Of a DNA stretch of 64,000 nucleotides, positions 47,467 through 60,198 are shown piece after piece (the stretch's first letter is position 1; each line of letters starts with the position of its first letter). Location of the stretch: positions 184,664 through 248,663 of the forward strand of contig JH153473.1 of NCBI GenBank assembly GCA_000226015.1, in the 5' to 3' direction. The notes under the pieces are model-generated. The model worked only from the letters and a program-made list of their open reading frames with translations, had not been told where the DNA came from and ran no database searches. Made by a program: the position numbers and the translations under genes. Source of the DNA: Mnemiopsis leidyi. Lineage: Eukaryota; Ctenophora; Tentaculata; Lobata; Bolinopsidae.

Positions 47467-48029
47467 CCTCTGTTCCTGCTAACCCGGTACTGTGGGTTCC
47501 TCCATTTCATTACATGTTCTTACTTGCTTCCCGCTAACAATTGTTTTCTTTTTAATAATTGTATAGTGTATGCTTATGTAACTATTTGCAGTTACTATTG
47601 CAATATTACGCGTTACTATGTAAAAAGCAAATAACATTGCTGCACATGAAACTGTTACGAGAATTCCATTAGGACGTGTCGTCAGTTACGGCTTACGGCC
47701 ATCTAATAAGCGAAATTTAAGTATTTAAAGTTGATACATTCAATGCTTGCTACTTGGCCCCTCACTGCTCACACTTTACAGCAAGTATTGTCGTTGTACA
47801 TTATACATATAGTACATTGTACATCGTACATTACAACACGTTCAGCCCCTCACAGAAGTTTTCCTTATTGTTATGCGATGTAAGAATGTGTACACAAGCG
47901 TTGGACCAACAGCAATTCTCATCTTTCTGCTTAACCGATTGTAGTTTTCGTGTATTAGTGTAGTTTTTATCCAGTTTTGTGTAAAGTAGGATGTAAAATA
48001 ACTGTCAGGTAGCCAATAAACATTGTGGA
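47467..48029. promoter_or_regulatory. Divergent promoter region between RhoGAP and transporter A
   Basis: Only 563 bp separates the two start codons, which face away from each other. It must hold both 5' untranslated regions and core promoters unless upstream non-coding exons exist. A CCAAT motif lies at 48013, 17 bp before the transporter ATG. No TATA box is convincing. Confidence 0.5.
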
Positions 48030-51000
48030 ATGTCGGGTGAGACGACAGAATGTACACCCCTAAACTCTGCAGAAAATGAAAATTCGGCTAAAAAACCGAA
48101 TATTAACGAGTACGTCAGTTTTCAAACGGGTTGAATCTATCTTTGCAAGGCTCATCGATAAAAAAGAAAACCAGAGCTCAAAAATGTTAAAGAAAGCATC
48201 ATTTTTTGAAAATTATCCAAGAGCATCATTTTTTCAGGAACACCGGACCACTCTCTTTTAAAGCTAAACTAGTAACACTAGCTGCTGTGCTTGGAGGTTT
48301 TCTGTTTGGGTATGACACTGGAGTTATTAACGGAGCTCTCGTTCAACTGGGAGACAGTCAGCCTGATTGGGAGGTAGATGACATGTTTTTCTGCAGTTTT
48401 AAGTGTGGCAACATTTAAAATATGCACTGTGTCCTACTATCCGCAGCAAGGTGGTCCATATGACTATCGAATATTAAAACCAGAAAACCGTACTTTCCTA
48501 TTTATAGATTTAACATAGTAGGACACTTCGAAATGAAACTCAACTTCATTATTGCTTCAGTTAACTGATACAAAGAAAGAGTTGATTGTCAGTTCGGCGA
48601 TATGGGCCTGTGCAGTAGGAGCACTGTCTGCTGGAGTTCTTAACAAATACCTCGGTAGAAAGGTAATATTTAACCTGCTTTCTGATAAACTAACAAACGG
48701 GCATCTCCCAGACAAGGCTTGTCTGTCCAATAACGGTGAGATATCAGCTGAACACATATATCTTATTCAGATAAGCATGATGACAGGAGCAGCTATTCTG
48801 ACTGGAGCCTCTTTCATCATGGCGTTAGCCCCCAACTGGCAAACTCTCGTTTTTGCAAGAGCAGCGGATGGAATTGCAATTGGTAACTATCATACAAACA
48901 CCATAGATGTAAGAGATGATTAAGTTGATGATATAATGGCAATCACAGTAAGAGTGCATGAGCGACTCAAAAGAAACCTATATCAAAACAAACAATACAA
49001 GTCCTAATTTCAGGATTTGTGTCGATGACAGGACCGCTCTACATAGCGGAACAGTTGCCTCTAGACTGGAGGGGACCAATGACGGTTTGTTATCAACTGT
49101 TCATCACTATCGGAATTTTGCTGGGGAGTATCCTGGCGGGGGTGTTCGAACCTGTAGCTAACGGCTGGAGGTAAGTTTTTCTACTTTAGGAACAAGGGTA
49201 CTAGTGGTAAACCAACTACTTCGAGCTGTCATGGGCAAATTAGCGATGTTGGGAGACAGATGTTACCTAAAAACCTATTTTATCTTGCAATACATTGCAG
49301 TATTGAATATTGAGTCATTGCCGTATTAAAATATTGAGTCAGATAGCAATTAATTAAGTTCTCGCCACTTAATTGAAAAGAACGAGAAAGGACGTTTAAC
49401 TAGGCACTGTTCTAGGTGGACACTCGGGCTGAGTTGCATCCCGTCTACAGTCATGTTCATATTCATGATATTCATGCCAAAAAGCGTGCGATGGCTCTAC
49501 TTTCAAGGACAGACTGAAGAAGCGGAACGAATTTTAAAAGAGGTGACTATTAAAAATACTCAGCTTCTAAGGCTATAACGATTTTCAAGTTATTGAGTTG
49601 TCTTGTGGATTTAAGCTGTTTAGTAGACACGTTAATCGCACATAAATGAGAGGTGAGTCGATGATTTAAGTTGCACTTTACGGCTCACTGAACGATTTTA
49701 CAGAGTATATTATGTTTTGAGATAATAAGATTAGGCACATAAAATGTTAGATAGGCAGACTGAAATTGTTCAGCTCAGGGGAACTGATGATGTTGAAATG
49801 GAAATGGAGGAAATTGCCGAAGACTATAGGAAAACAATCAATGACAAAGCACTGGGTGGAAAAGGTGACGAATTTTACAGTATATTTACAATCATATGAT
49901 ACAATTACTTTGTTCTGTACAATCTACTTAAGTTTGCATGCAAGATGATTGATGGCATTGTTTTGTTGGAATATTGACTACTGATTATTGGGTTACATGC
50001 ACAAATCTGAAAGATTCATTTTATAAGATGTACAATCACCAGGATCAGGGCAAATGGCATATTAAAACTTTTAAGAATGAATAAACTGAATGTCTGTTTT
50101 CAAATCTGACGTTCAATATGCACTTAGTTCAAGCACGCAACTTCCTGCGCAGTGCCCCTACATTGTAAACCCTAGAGAGAATTCCAACAGGTTGCAACCT
50201 CTTTTCAAACATGCTGCGGAACAGGGCAGTGAGAAGAGCCTTGCTACTCGGGGTTATGTTACAGCTTTTCCAGCAGTTCTCGGGCATCAACACTGTTATG
50301 TGAGTCTTATCTACATGTCCTGTGTAGGGGAACTGGTGTGTCATCTTAATGAGATTTTATCTGATGTTTGTTGGAACTAAGTATATTAAGAAATCAGATT
50401 CGTTGACAACAAGCCTTTTTAAACTCATATTGAAATTTAGAAAAAAACTACAAAATAACTAAAGGCAGCGCTCTGAGGTACAAAATCTACGTATTTGGAT
50501 AGCTTTACACGCAGTTCCGATGATATTAGAAATGATTAAATATTTTGGGTTTGAAATATAGAAAATAAGATTGTAAGGCATATTTCAATAGCATAATTCG
50601 CCTAAACATTGTAAACCTACCTTAAATTGATTTATTGTGAGTAGATAGTTGGATTTAAATGATTGAAATTGCATGAGTAAGACAACATTTAACCGCAAAA
50701 TTATAGAGCTTGGACATTATATTCTACAGAAGATACGTTTTTTTGCAAATCCACTTGCATACTTTCGGAATGCCAAAATCGGAAATCACCTTTTGAAAGC
50801 TTAAAGCACACTAAGGTCACATACTACTCATCTTGAATATTTGTTATCAGAGAGAAAACGTAAGACAAAAAATCGATCGAGATATTTTATGTTAAGCAAC
50901 AACTCAACATACTCTTAAAGCAAGATATTCAGGTTTATCTAGTTAATGATGGATTAAATTTCAGATATTACTCAGCGACCATTCTAGTGATGTCAGGAGC

Positions 51001-52547
51001 CTCCTCAAACAAAGCTATATGGCTTTCAGCAGCCGTCAGCACTGCTAACGTAGCTTTTACCTTCATTGGTGAGCCAGTATTTCTACAGATTTTGATTCAT
51101 TGATTTTGTTTCCTTCTTATGAACGTTAAAAGGGGGTTAAAAGGGGGCCGTGCAATGCGGGCCATCACTCGTAAATAAGACACAACATCAATTTTACCAT
51201 TGAGTTCTTATAGCTACTCCAGCCTACTTTTTTCCAGGAATTGTCAGCGTCGAAAGATTCGGAAGAAAGATACTACTGATGGGGAGTATGATCGTTATGA
51301 TGATAGGTCTCACTCTTCTAGGAATATCCTTTATTGTCATAGATAAGTCCTCTCAAGGAATCTTAACAACAGGTTTATAAAACTAACATAAAGATTGATA
51401 TTTTTAGTACACTGCAATAATATAATACCACTTAGTGACTAAGTATAATTTATATTGTGCTCTGAAATAATATTGTGTTGTAAAATTAACATGTTATATT
51501 GTAGAACATCTATTCATTTCGTCAGCTAAGAAAATTTCTTTATCATATCGGGATCCCAAGAAAATACACCAGTCACACCCCCAGGTGTAGGAGAATGTGT
51601 TGCTACTTCATGTTACGCCTGTTTACAGTCTGATCTGTGTGGAACTTGTACTGACCTCGCTGGACAACTACTCTGTGTCTCTAGGAACGCTACAGACTTG
51701 GTCTCTCTCGGTTGCTCAGGTTTGTGCATGTTCTTAAAGACATTAACAGCTAATGATTAGTTGAAAGTGGGACAGCCGTCAATCATTCCTGTATACTGCA
51801 GACTCGAGAATCGAAGATCAATGATACATCGAAAAGTATGCATAAAACTATGATTGCCAGACAATATCTAGAGTATGTATGCTGTTATAACTTATTGCAC
51901 TTAGCAATGAACCGATATTTTGTTCGGAAAACACTAGCCACCTGATGTAAACACGGAGTCGAATTTAAGTTTGTTTACACAACGATTCACATGCTAAGCT
52001 GCCTGACACCTACTCTAGGTGACAAAGTTTCGAGTGTTTGTGAAACACAGTACTCCTGGATGGCAGTGCTTGGTTTGGTGGTCTACATCATGGGATTCGC
52101 TCCTGGGATGGGACCGCTTCCCTGGACCATCAACAGCGAAATATTCCCGAACTGGTCGAGGGACACGGCTATGGCCATCACAACTACCACCAATTGGATA
52201 TGTAACAGCATTATTTCACAGGTAAGGGCCAATTCAAACTGGAATACAGATTATTTAACCGACACTGAACTTTCCATATCACTCGATACATTGAATAATA
52301 AAAGAATTTTACACCATATAATTTTCAGACATTCCTACAGCTTACAAATGCAGCTACAACCTCTGGAGCTTTCTTTATCTACTGTGGCATGATCCTGATT
52401 GGAATGATCTATTTCTTCATTTTCCTGCCCGAGACCCGGGGGATATCCCTCGAAAACACCGAACAACTGTTCTCGAGCAGTCTCACCTTTATTGGAATCA
52501 AGAGTAGTTTAAAGAAAAGAGAAATACTTAACAATGAAAAACAATAA
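48030..52547 (+). CDS. SLC2A13: SLC2A13-like H+/myo-inositol-type sugar transporter A, 13 exons, 569 aa
   Basis: Exons: 48030-48109, 48238-48373, 48561-48662, 48771-48882, 49014-49170, 49416-49542, 49774-49864, 50191-50299, 50965-51068, 51238-51372, 51585-51719, 52019-52221, 52329-52547. The major-facilitator sugar-porter signature is intact: [16 protein letters not shown] in TM1, [56 protein letters not shown] in TM7, [25 protein letters not shown] and LPETRGISLENTEQLF. The long cysteine-bearing loop after TM9 (CVATSCYACLQSDLCGTC) marks the SLC2A13 (HMIT) branch rather than glucose GLUTs. A TAA at 47994 closes the frame upstream of the ATG. The first donor (GA|GTACGT) is chosen by phase. Tandem paralogue of the gene at 53959. 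Confidence 0.92.
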
Positions 52548-52833
52548 ACTGAAGTTTTGCTATTTCTGATAAGCACCATATTTAATCTCCTAAATTCATT
52601 AAAGAACTTCGTATAGGTTTTACATTTTTAATGCTAGGCAATAAATCTATATCATAGATTTTTGTATGGCTACTTTTTATAAACTATCGGATAATAAATT
52701 AACAGACTTTTAATTCAGACTTCTAAATATATCTGATACAATCACGCTTAAACAAAACTCATCAAATAACTTACTAGTTTGTAACTATATCTCAATGTAG
52801 CTGAAATAGATTATAAAATAGAAGACCAATCAA

Positions 52834-53358
52834 TTAAAAACCTTGTAATTGCAACCATTTCTTCAACTCGAAAGCTCTCCACCCCAGACAGGTTATTGTA
52901 CCAGTCACCTCATTGGCCACAACCGGAATAGTTTCATCATCTAAAAAGTTCTCGACAGCAGCACGGAAAAGTTCTATATTTCCCTCTATTTTTGTGATCT
53001 GTGTATACCGATGAAAGTCTCTACTTTCTTTGTGTTCTACTGGGAGGGTTTGATCTACATTCCTCCACACGAAGTAAGGGAGGTCTGGGATCTTGTCCGG
53101 GGGAGGAACCCAACCACTTGCTGTAGCATTGGGAATACTTCTTGGCAAGTTTGAAATCTTGACACCGGAGTCAGGAGTGGAAGCAGCTTTTTCTAAGGTT
53201 TTGAGGTAGTTTTTGTACTGAGATCGGTCTATCTGAGGAACCTGGCCATAGTCCGGCTTCTTGATACCGGATCTAGAGAGTCCTGGTCCCATAGCTCCAA
53301 TGTAGCTCCGGACACATCTTGGAAAGTCTCTGGGACATGCTTTTCTCATGCATTGCAT
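52834..53358 (-). CDS. MRPL49: Mitochondrial ribosomal protein mL49
   Basis: Single open frame of 174 aa. The C-terminal half matches mL49: LPYFVWRN, VEHKESRDFHRYTQITKIEG, AAVENFL, VANEVTGTI and FELKKWLQLQGF. The N-terminal part is basic and Cys-containing (MQCMRKACPRDFPRCVRSYI), consistent with a mitochondrial presequence. mL49 is part of the large subunit of the mitoribosome. A TTTTTAG just before the ATG could be an acceptor, so an upstream exon is possible. It is convergent with transporter A (287 bp between stops) and divergent from transporter B. Confidence 0.9.
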   Translation of the reverse strand: MQCMRKACPRDFPRCVRSYIGAMGPGLSRSGIKKPDYGQVPQIDRSQYKNYLKTLEKAASTPDSGVKISNLPRSIPNATASGWVPPPDKIPDLPYFVWRNVDQTLPVEHKESRDFHRYTQITKIEGNIELFRAAVENFLDDETIPVVANEVTGTITCLGWRAFELKKWLQLQGF

Positions 53359-53958
53359 CCTGCTAAAAATAAATATGTTTAAAAAATAATCACAAGCGAC
53401 AAAATTTAGCCCCCGGACCTTAAACCTGCTTGGAGTTCAAGTACAAGCACAGAGTGCAATAAATTCATGTTATATGGAAAATGATTGATGTGTACTTTCA
53501 TGGCCTTTTATTACCTACATCATTCATATATTACGTCACTTTTGCACATAAAAAGGATGCAACACAATTACATCGCAGAATTTTTAAGATGCTGGAAAAT
53601 ACCAGAACGACTATGTTGATAAAGGCAAAATTTGGGAAGCCTTAAAGTGTTAAAAACCCTACAATAACATTTTTGCCAAGCGTAGATAATCTTTTCATGA
53701 GTTCTGTAACCTTGAAGTTGGTGCCCTAAATAATCAGATTACACGGTTACAGGACAATTATGAAACCTTCATGAGCCATGTGAAGAGAGGTTTAGTTTTA
53801 ATGAACCCTGCAACACAATACCCTCAAAAACATTGGAAAGCGATTAAGATCTAGTGAGTTCCATGCTCTGCTCACATGCCCCCATTTCCATTTTGTCCTC
53901 TTGTTATAACTGTGCAGAAAGTCTGCAATTCGGACCCACTCAGAGAGTCACTCGTAAA

Positions 53959-56900
53959 ATGAGTCTCCCATTTAAAACAAAGTTGTTAGTGTTTACAGCA
54001 GTATTGGGAGGTTTCCTTTTTGGGTATGACACAGGAGTAATGAGCGGATGTCTCGTAGCTCTTGAAGATGCAGAACCAACATGGGAGGTAAGATGATGAC
54101 AAATTCATTTTGTTTTGAGTAAACCATTTTAATCAAACGTAGGGAAAATGTTTGTCATTTAATTCAATACATGATATAAAATAAAATGTGACCAGATGCA
54201 TAGTACCTTTATGTAATGATTGATGATAAAATAATTTAACACACGTCTCTCCTGAAGCTAAGCGACAGCAGAAAAGAGATTATTGTCAGTTCAGCGATAT
54301 GGGCATGTGCAGTAGGAGCCTTGATGGCAGGTTTTCTAAACAAGATCCTTGGTAGAAAGGTGCGCAGTGAAGTTACAGCAATTTATGAAACATTTTACAA
54401 AATTCGAAGACTTTATCATGTTAAGATTTATCTATTAAAAACGGGTTAATGTTTATTGCATACTGACTTTGCAGATAAGCATGATGTCTGGAGCGGCTAT
54501 ACTAACAGTAGCCTCTTTCATCATGGCAGTTGCACCAAACTGGCAGACTCTCGTAGTAGGAAGGGCGCTCGACGGAATTGCAATAGGTACAGTAGAAAGA
54601 TGATGCAAGAGTAAAACAGTTCCTTTTCTGTATTTTTTTGGTGGGTTAGTGCCTTAGAACTTGCTTATCATGCTTTTACTGTATATTTATTCAGGATTTG
54701 TTTCAATGACAGGACCTCTTTACATAGCAGAGCAATTGCCAAATGATTGGAGAGGACCAATGACTGTTTGCAATCAGCTCCTTATAACAATTGGCATACT
54801 GGCAGGGAGCATTGTTGCAGGAATTTTCGAGCCAGTCAATAAAGGTTGGAGGTAAAGTTACACAAAACTTTTACTTATACAGTTCAATCACGAGAAATTA
54901 AACTTTTGCGAAGCTCAATACGGCTCACAAGCTGACTGGCAAATTTGTGCAGGTGGATGCTGGGACTTAGCTGTGTACCCTCTACAATCATGTTTGTTCT
55001 ATTTATTTTCATGCCTAAGAGTGCAAGGTGGCTGTATTTTCAAGGACACGTTGAACAAGCAAAAGCAATTTTGATTGAGGTAAGAATTGAGAAATCCTTG
55101 AAGAATATTGACATAGAAATTAACCAAATAAACAGGATCTTTACATTTAGAAAAAGTTTAAAATATATTCTTTTAGTTAAGGGGAACAGAAGATGTTTCA
55201 ACTGAAATGAAAGAAATAGCTGAGGACTTTAAACAAACTACAGAGAATGAGGAATTAGGTGGAAAAGGTTTGGCTTAAAACCCACTGAAGATTATACAGT
55301 AATTCATCAAAATAGGCAAACAAGCTACAAGTTGGCAAAAAACAACTTTAGCTTAAAGCTATTTTGTTTAGATTACTGTGTCACATCGACTATTTTCGAA
55401 CTACTAAAAAAGTTCAATGTGAAAATAACATCACCATAAATTACAGGGTTTCAAGTTTTGCTTAATATGATGAAAAATACGGCTGTGAGAAGAGCAATGG
55501 TCTTAGGACTGCTGTTGCAGCTATTTCAACAGTTCTCAGGAATTAACTCTGTCATGTAAGCATCATCCATGAATATCATTTAGTTAGATAGTGCATCGAA
55601 TTTACTTGAAATGTGACAGAAATGCAATATTCAAAAGTATATAAAATACTCATTGCAGGTACTACTCGGCTACAATATTGGTAATGTCTGGAGCATCATC
55701 AAATAAGGCGATATGGCTTTCGACAGCTGTTAGCACTGCTAATGTAACATTTACATTTATAGGTTTGTGAGTGCATGAACAAAATAGTTACTACTGGGGT
55801 CATCTTCTTCACACCTAGTTTATTTACAGCTGATCTTCTTGTCTCTTCTAATGAAAATTTCTTAGCACAATCTTGAATTATAATGACATTGAACAGATAG
55901 TTCTTACTCTGTCAGCTTGACTTTATTTATCACCTAAAAACTTATATTAACAGTCTGTTACTTTTGCTAAAACCATTGCACACTATAACAGACAGTTCCA
56001 TAATCATAGTCATTTTATCAGTGAAATTTCAATAATAGTATTCAATTATATAAACGTTCAGGGGTATATGGTGTTGAACGCTTTGGGCGGAAAAAGCTAT
56101 TGATGGGAAGTATGATTGTGATGATGTTAGGATTAACATTACTTGGCATTGCATTTATTGTTATCAATAATTCTTCCAAAGCAATGGATGTTGAAGGTGA
56201 CGTCTTTTATAAAACATTTATGATCACCAGATGAGTTGACAAATCACATAATGCAAATCTTGGCATTATTGTATATATCTTTCAATCGTTGATCTAATAG
56301 GTGTAAAGGTTACTTTAACCTTAGCTCTGAATCTTAAAAAAATTGATAATCTTTACATCCAAGGGGTATTGGAATGTGTTGCAGACTCTTGCTACAGTTG
56401 TGCTCAAATGGATGAGTGTGGATTTTGTGAAAGTGTGACTGGTGAATTAAAGTGTATAAACAAAAATACTTCTGTTTCCAACATTACAGTTCATTGTGGA
56501 GGTTAGTAAAGCACAAAATTAACATAAAATTAAATGCAAGGAAAGAGAGATTTAATTGGCAACAAAATAAAGGAGCTAATGTTGTACTGTAAACGCTATT
56601 CCTCAAAATATTATAACACCACAATTATTTAGAGGTGATGGATATCGAAGATGTTTGCAAGACAAAAGAATCTTGGCTGGCAATAGTAGGTTTAGTTCTG
56701 TACATCATGGGCTTTGCTCCAGGAATGGGGCCTCTTCCTTGGACAATAAATAGGTAGGTAGAATGTAGTGTCTTAGTTATCTGCTGTTGAGATGAACTTA
56801 AAAATGTTGCGAACACATGAAAAAGACTAAAAATTAAAACTTAAGGACACTATGACAGCATTCAGACTGAAATCACATAAACTCGAAGATTGCAAATTCT

Positions 56901-57428
56901 TCAAATCTGATCATTTAATGTTTAAAATTCTACTTTCTCAGTGAGATTTTTCCTAATTGGGCAAGGGATACAGCTCTTTCTTTGACAACATTTATGAATT
57001 GGGTCTGCAACAGCATTATTTCACAGGTAGCTGTTATTCTGATGACTTTTTCTTGCTAAGATGATTCAATAATAGTTAATTGAGTAATAATAGTTCTAAT
57101 GGACTAGAATGGACTAAAGAATAAGAAAAAATGAAATTATTAACCTACTATGTGATTGCAACCCTGACATTATCATATGTCTGAGTGGTAACTCGAAATT
57201 TATTATTTTCAGACATTTCTCCAACTTTCAAATGCAGCAACGCCATCTGGAGCATTCTTTACATACTGTGCAATTACATTTGTGGGGATGTGCTATTTCT
57301 TTGTGTTTCTACCAGAAACAAGGGGTATGTCACTAGAAAATACAGAGGAACTGTTTGAAAGCAAAGTTATGTTTGTCGGATTGAATGCTGGATATGAACC
57401 AAAGAAGACCAACACTGACCATGACTGA
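53959..57428 (+). CDS. SLC2A13: SLC2A13-like H+/myo-inositol-type sugar transporter B, 13 exons, 541 aa
   Basis: Exons: 53959-54087, 54258-54359, 54475-54586, 54695-54851, 54953-55079, 55177-55267, 55447-55555, 55659-55762, 56062-56196, 56364-56501, 56633-56753, 56942-57026, 57213-57428. Motifs as in copy [21 protein letters not shown]-type TM2 ([12 protein letters not shown]), [70 protein letters not shown] and [16 protein letters not shown]. Eight internal exons have exactly the same length as in copy A. Differences: codon use is more AT-rich, and the PLPWTIN exon is split by an extra intron (56754-56941). The acceptor before 54258 is AAG. The ATG at 53959 is conservative; the frame is open upstream to 53863, so an N-terminal extension like that of copy A may exist. 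Confidence 0.92.
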
Positions 57429-57640
57429 AACTGATAGTTTTCTCATACAGAAAAGCTTCAATCAATTCCATGATAAATTGAATTAAGATTACTGTAAAGA
57501 GGTCAAATCGGGATGGAGAATATACCAAATATTTTAATCAACTTATTTATCAAAGTCTATCAAAAACTCTAAAGTGAGATACTAATGAAATTAAGAAACT
57601 GTATCCTTATACTTATATCTTCAGTTTTTATGCTTAAAGT

Positions 57641-57826
57641 TTACCAAATCCTCTGCCGTTTGGTGTTGTACTTGAGAGAAATACGTTTTTCATTTGTTTG
57701 ATGATGGTTTAGTGGCTTCACCTCAGGCTCCAAATCAAAAGATAGTTCCAGTCGCGCTAATGCATTGTTAATTCTGTACACTTGCTGCCAGGTTGTAATT
57801 GGGATTGACTGATTTACAATTGCAAT
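57641..57826 (-). CDS. Candidate terminal exon, unrecognised
   Basis: Follows an acceptor (GGACTGCCTAG) and is open for 61 codons to TAA. The product looks genuine: ITTWQQVYRINNALARLELS, FDLEPEVKPLNHHQ, then a basic end NTKRQRIW. No start codon at its beginning, so it would be the last exon of a minus-strand gene whose other exons lie at higher coordinates. Family unknown. Confidence 0.4.
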   Translation of the reverse strand: MAIVNQSIPITTWQQVYRINNALARLELSFDLEPEVKPLNHHQTNEKRISLKYNTKRQRIW

Positions 57827-57860
57827 CTAGGCAGTCCCAAGAAGCCCGACAATTCCAGTT

Positions 57861-57925
57861 TCCACGGGTGGAATTCCATGGGTAGAATTCAACCGGTGTA
57901 ATTCCACGAGTGGAATTCTACAGGT
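57861..57925. repeat. Short palindromic array around GAATTC
   Basis: Four to five units of 14-16 bp of the form CCACGGGTGGAATT, CCATGGGTAGAATTC, AACCGGTGTAATTC, CACGAGTGGAATTC. Each unit is itself partly palindromic. Confidence 0.6.
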
Positions 57926-59219
57926 TTACACATAAAACGCCCAGGACCCCCAGGAGCCGTGAAATCTGGTCGTTATATGTATTTTAATTAGGCCAATGCG
58001 TTGGAGAGTACGCTATGAATTTTGCGTAGATTTTAAGCTGAGGAATGTTCGAGATTATCAGTTTTACTCTTGCTAGTTGATTTTTGGGTTTTAAAACTGC
58101 ATGTATAACTTTAGGGTTTTTAGACATTAAACGTCTATTTCTAAACTTTATAAAACAGAAAACGTCTTACTACTTGACACCAGTCTGTTTTCTTAGCTCA
58201 GATTTTGTCAGATCAGGTCACACTGGACATTTTTTTCAGAATTCAGATCCGATACACCACCCCATTATTATGCAGCTCACATTATTGGATCAAGAGGACG
58301 TATTAAACGAACATATTGACTTGAGTGTAAAGAATTGAGCCTGGACGGAACCCAGCTGCTTCAGTTCCTTGTTTAACATGCCGTTCAGCAAGGACATTCA
58401 CAGCTTTAGCCGAGGCGGGGCACATAACTCGCTTCCGTCACTCATTGTCAAATGTTGAATATATACTTGTCTCATCCACAAGATATATCCTTGTGTTTCA
58501 GTAGTGACAAGTTGTCACAGTCTCTCGAGCTTCGTATATTTTACTGTCCTATTTTCTCAGCTCTCAATATACCGCTTATTTGTCTTAAAAATTTGAAACT
58601 ACTAAACGAGTCATGAGATGTAAGTTTCTCATGTTTATGTTTATGTACAGTTACTGTACATGAACCTAGCAATTTTCGTACTGTACCTAGCAATGTTTGT
58701 TCAAATAATGATATATCCACATGCACAATAAAGCAAAATCTGCACAATGGACTGTCAAACATAGTTATATTTTCAGTTTCGGCAGTTGTGGCCCATCCCC
58801 ATGCCCCCTTAGTCCATCACCTGAACGCCCAAGTTGCCTTCATAACAACACCCACAGCACGCCTCTGTGTGGCAAATGGCGGTGACAGTAGAGTTATGTA
58901 TTACCGTTCACAAATATATCGGCTAGCGCTACCACACTAGCTGCCATGCTGAATAGCAAAATGTCACAAAGTGAATGCGCTAACGGACCTAAAAAATAAG
59001 ACTCCAAACTTTGAAATACAATAAAGTTCAGATCGTCCATTCGTCCATTCAGTGCCATATTTACTCCGTAAACCCTTTTAACTACACTAACACTGGATGT
59101 GGCTGCTGTACAGGGTGCAGATGTATGGCAAATTTAATATTCCAGAACCATGGCGATTTGTGAATAAAACTGACAGTTAGACTAGAGCTGGTGTAATGAG
59201 GGCTCAGGTTAGAGCAATT

Positions 59220-59432
59220 AACGGGTGATGCGCAATTAAAATTTCTTTGCCAGGCCAGGCCAGAATTAATTCGTGATAGCGCGTGATGCAGATGGCCGCG
59301 ACAGAAGGTTATCAACTTATAATGGCTTTACGTGTAGGTTGATAACCTACTGTCGCGGCCATCACGCGCTCTAATGCATTTCTGGCCTGGCGACATGAAT
59401 TTCGAAAGAATTCTAGACGCGCATCGCCCGTT
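59220..59432. mobile_element. Foldback (full-length hairpin) element, 213 bp
   Basis: Arms of about 97 bp are imperfect inverted copies: AACGGGTGATGCGC at the left end pairs with GCGCATCGCCCGTT at the right end; CCAGGCCAG pairs with CTGGCCTGG; GGCCGCGACAG and GGTTATCAAC pair with GTTGATAACC and CTGTCGCGGCC. The central loop is about 20 bp. No clear target-site duplication. Consistent with a hairpin MITE. Confidence 0.75.
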
Positions 59433-60091
59433 GAGCGGCGGCGTGGCCGGGTCACAACGTGAAACAACAACTGCAGTGTTGTCAGTTGTAATTGTTTGAC
59501 TTTTTCTTGTCTTACTTTGTCCGACCCTTATTCAAAGCGAAAAAATGACGGTAGCCGGTTGCTTAAACCAAAGCTCTTTTGCGCGCGTTGCGCCCGCGCC
59601 ATGGTGCACCAGAGGTGGCTATTTTTGTATGACTTTGTTCAAGCGCGCCGAGCCTCATTTGAAATTGAAGCAAATAGAGAAGAATAAAATAATCTGCAAA
59701 TGACGGGAGGGTGCGCGCTGCTGTACAAGGCTATTTTAGCTGCGTAGCAGCCGCCGCGAGCGGCGTAAGCACCTGGTTAGGGGGAGGAGCTGATACGCGC
59801 TGCTGTAGCTGTACAAACTTTGCATCCGATCCTAATTGAAGTAATGGTAATGTAATGCCGTGTCCAAAGATTATAAATTCTTGGGAGGGCGCGGTCGCGG
59901 TGTGCGCCATGCTGTACATGTACAATGATTAACATAATATGATAATAAAAACGAAAAACAAACAGCATGTGCTAGTATACTCACAACTAGTTGAGGCCTA
60001 ACGACCCCCCTCCACCAATGTGCTTTGGAGTTTTGTGAAACAGTTTCCTTCAGCATTTTGATTGAATGAGTGTCCTTTACATTGTACATTT
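59433..60091. other. CpG-dense sequence of repeat character
   Basis: Contains GCGCGCGTTGCGCCCGCGCC and similar GC palindromes in an otherwise AT-rich genome, like bases 1-620, and both contain TCACAACGTGA-ACAA words. No coding frame is supported. It may be part of a larger repeat family. Confidence 0.4.
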
Positions 60092-60198
60092 TTGTCGAGG
60101 TGTTACCCGACCCGCGCGCGGCTCGCAGTTTTCTGATCTCTAACGTTTGCTGCTTTCTAACGTTTTGTTAGAACGTTAAACGGATATCATCTCGTCAA
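60092..60198 (-). mobile_element. Micro-MITE copy 3 (107 bp), reverse orientation
   Basis: In reverse complement it begins TTGACGAGATGATATCCG and ends GGTAACACCTCGACAA, with the same end-to-end inverted similarity as the other copies. The middle is about 30 bp longer. ACATTTTT occurs at both edges (starting 60086 and 60198), overlapping the terminal bases by one or two. Confidence 0.7.

Larger units (their letters stand above)
57429..59219. other. Intergenic, with one exon candidate
   Basis: Downstream region of transporter B. Apart from the minus-strand exon candidate at 57641-57826 and a palindromic array at 57861-57925, I see only AT-rich sequence and chance open frames. Confidence 0.4.

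Noticed and set aside
48076-48261. Lys-rich plus-strand frame at the start of transporter A
   Set aside because: It overlaps exon 1 in another frame, crosses the proposed intron and ends within exon 2. The frame starting at 48030 joins the conserved transporter sequence in phase.
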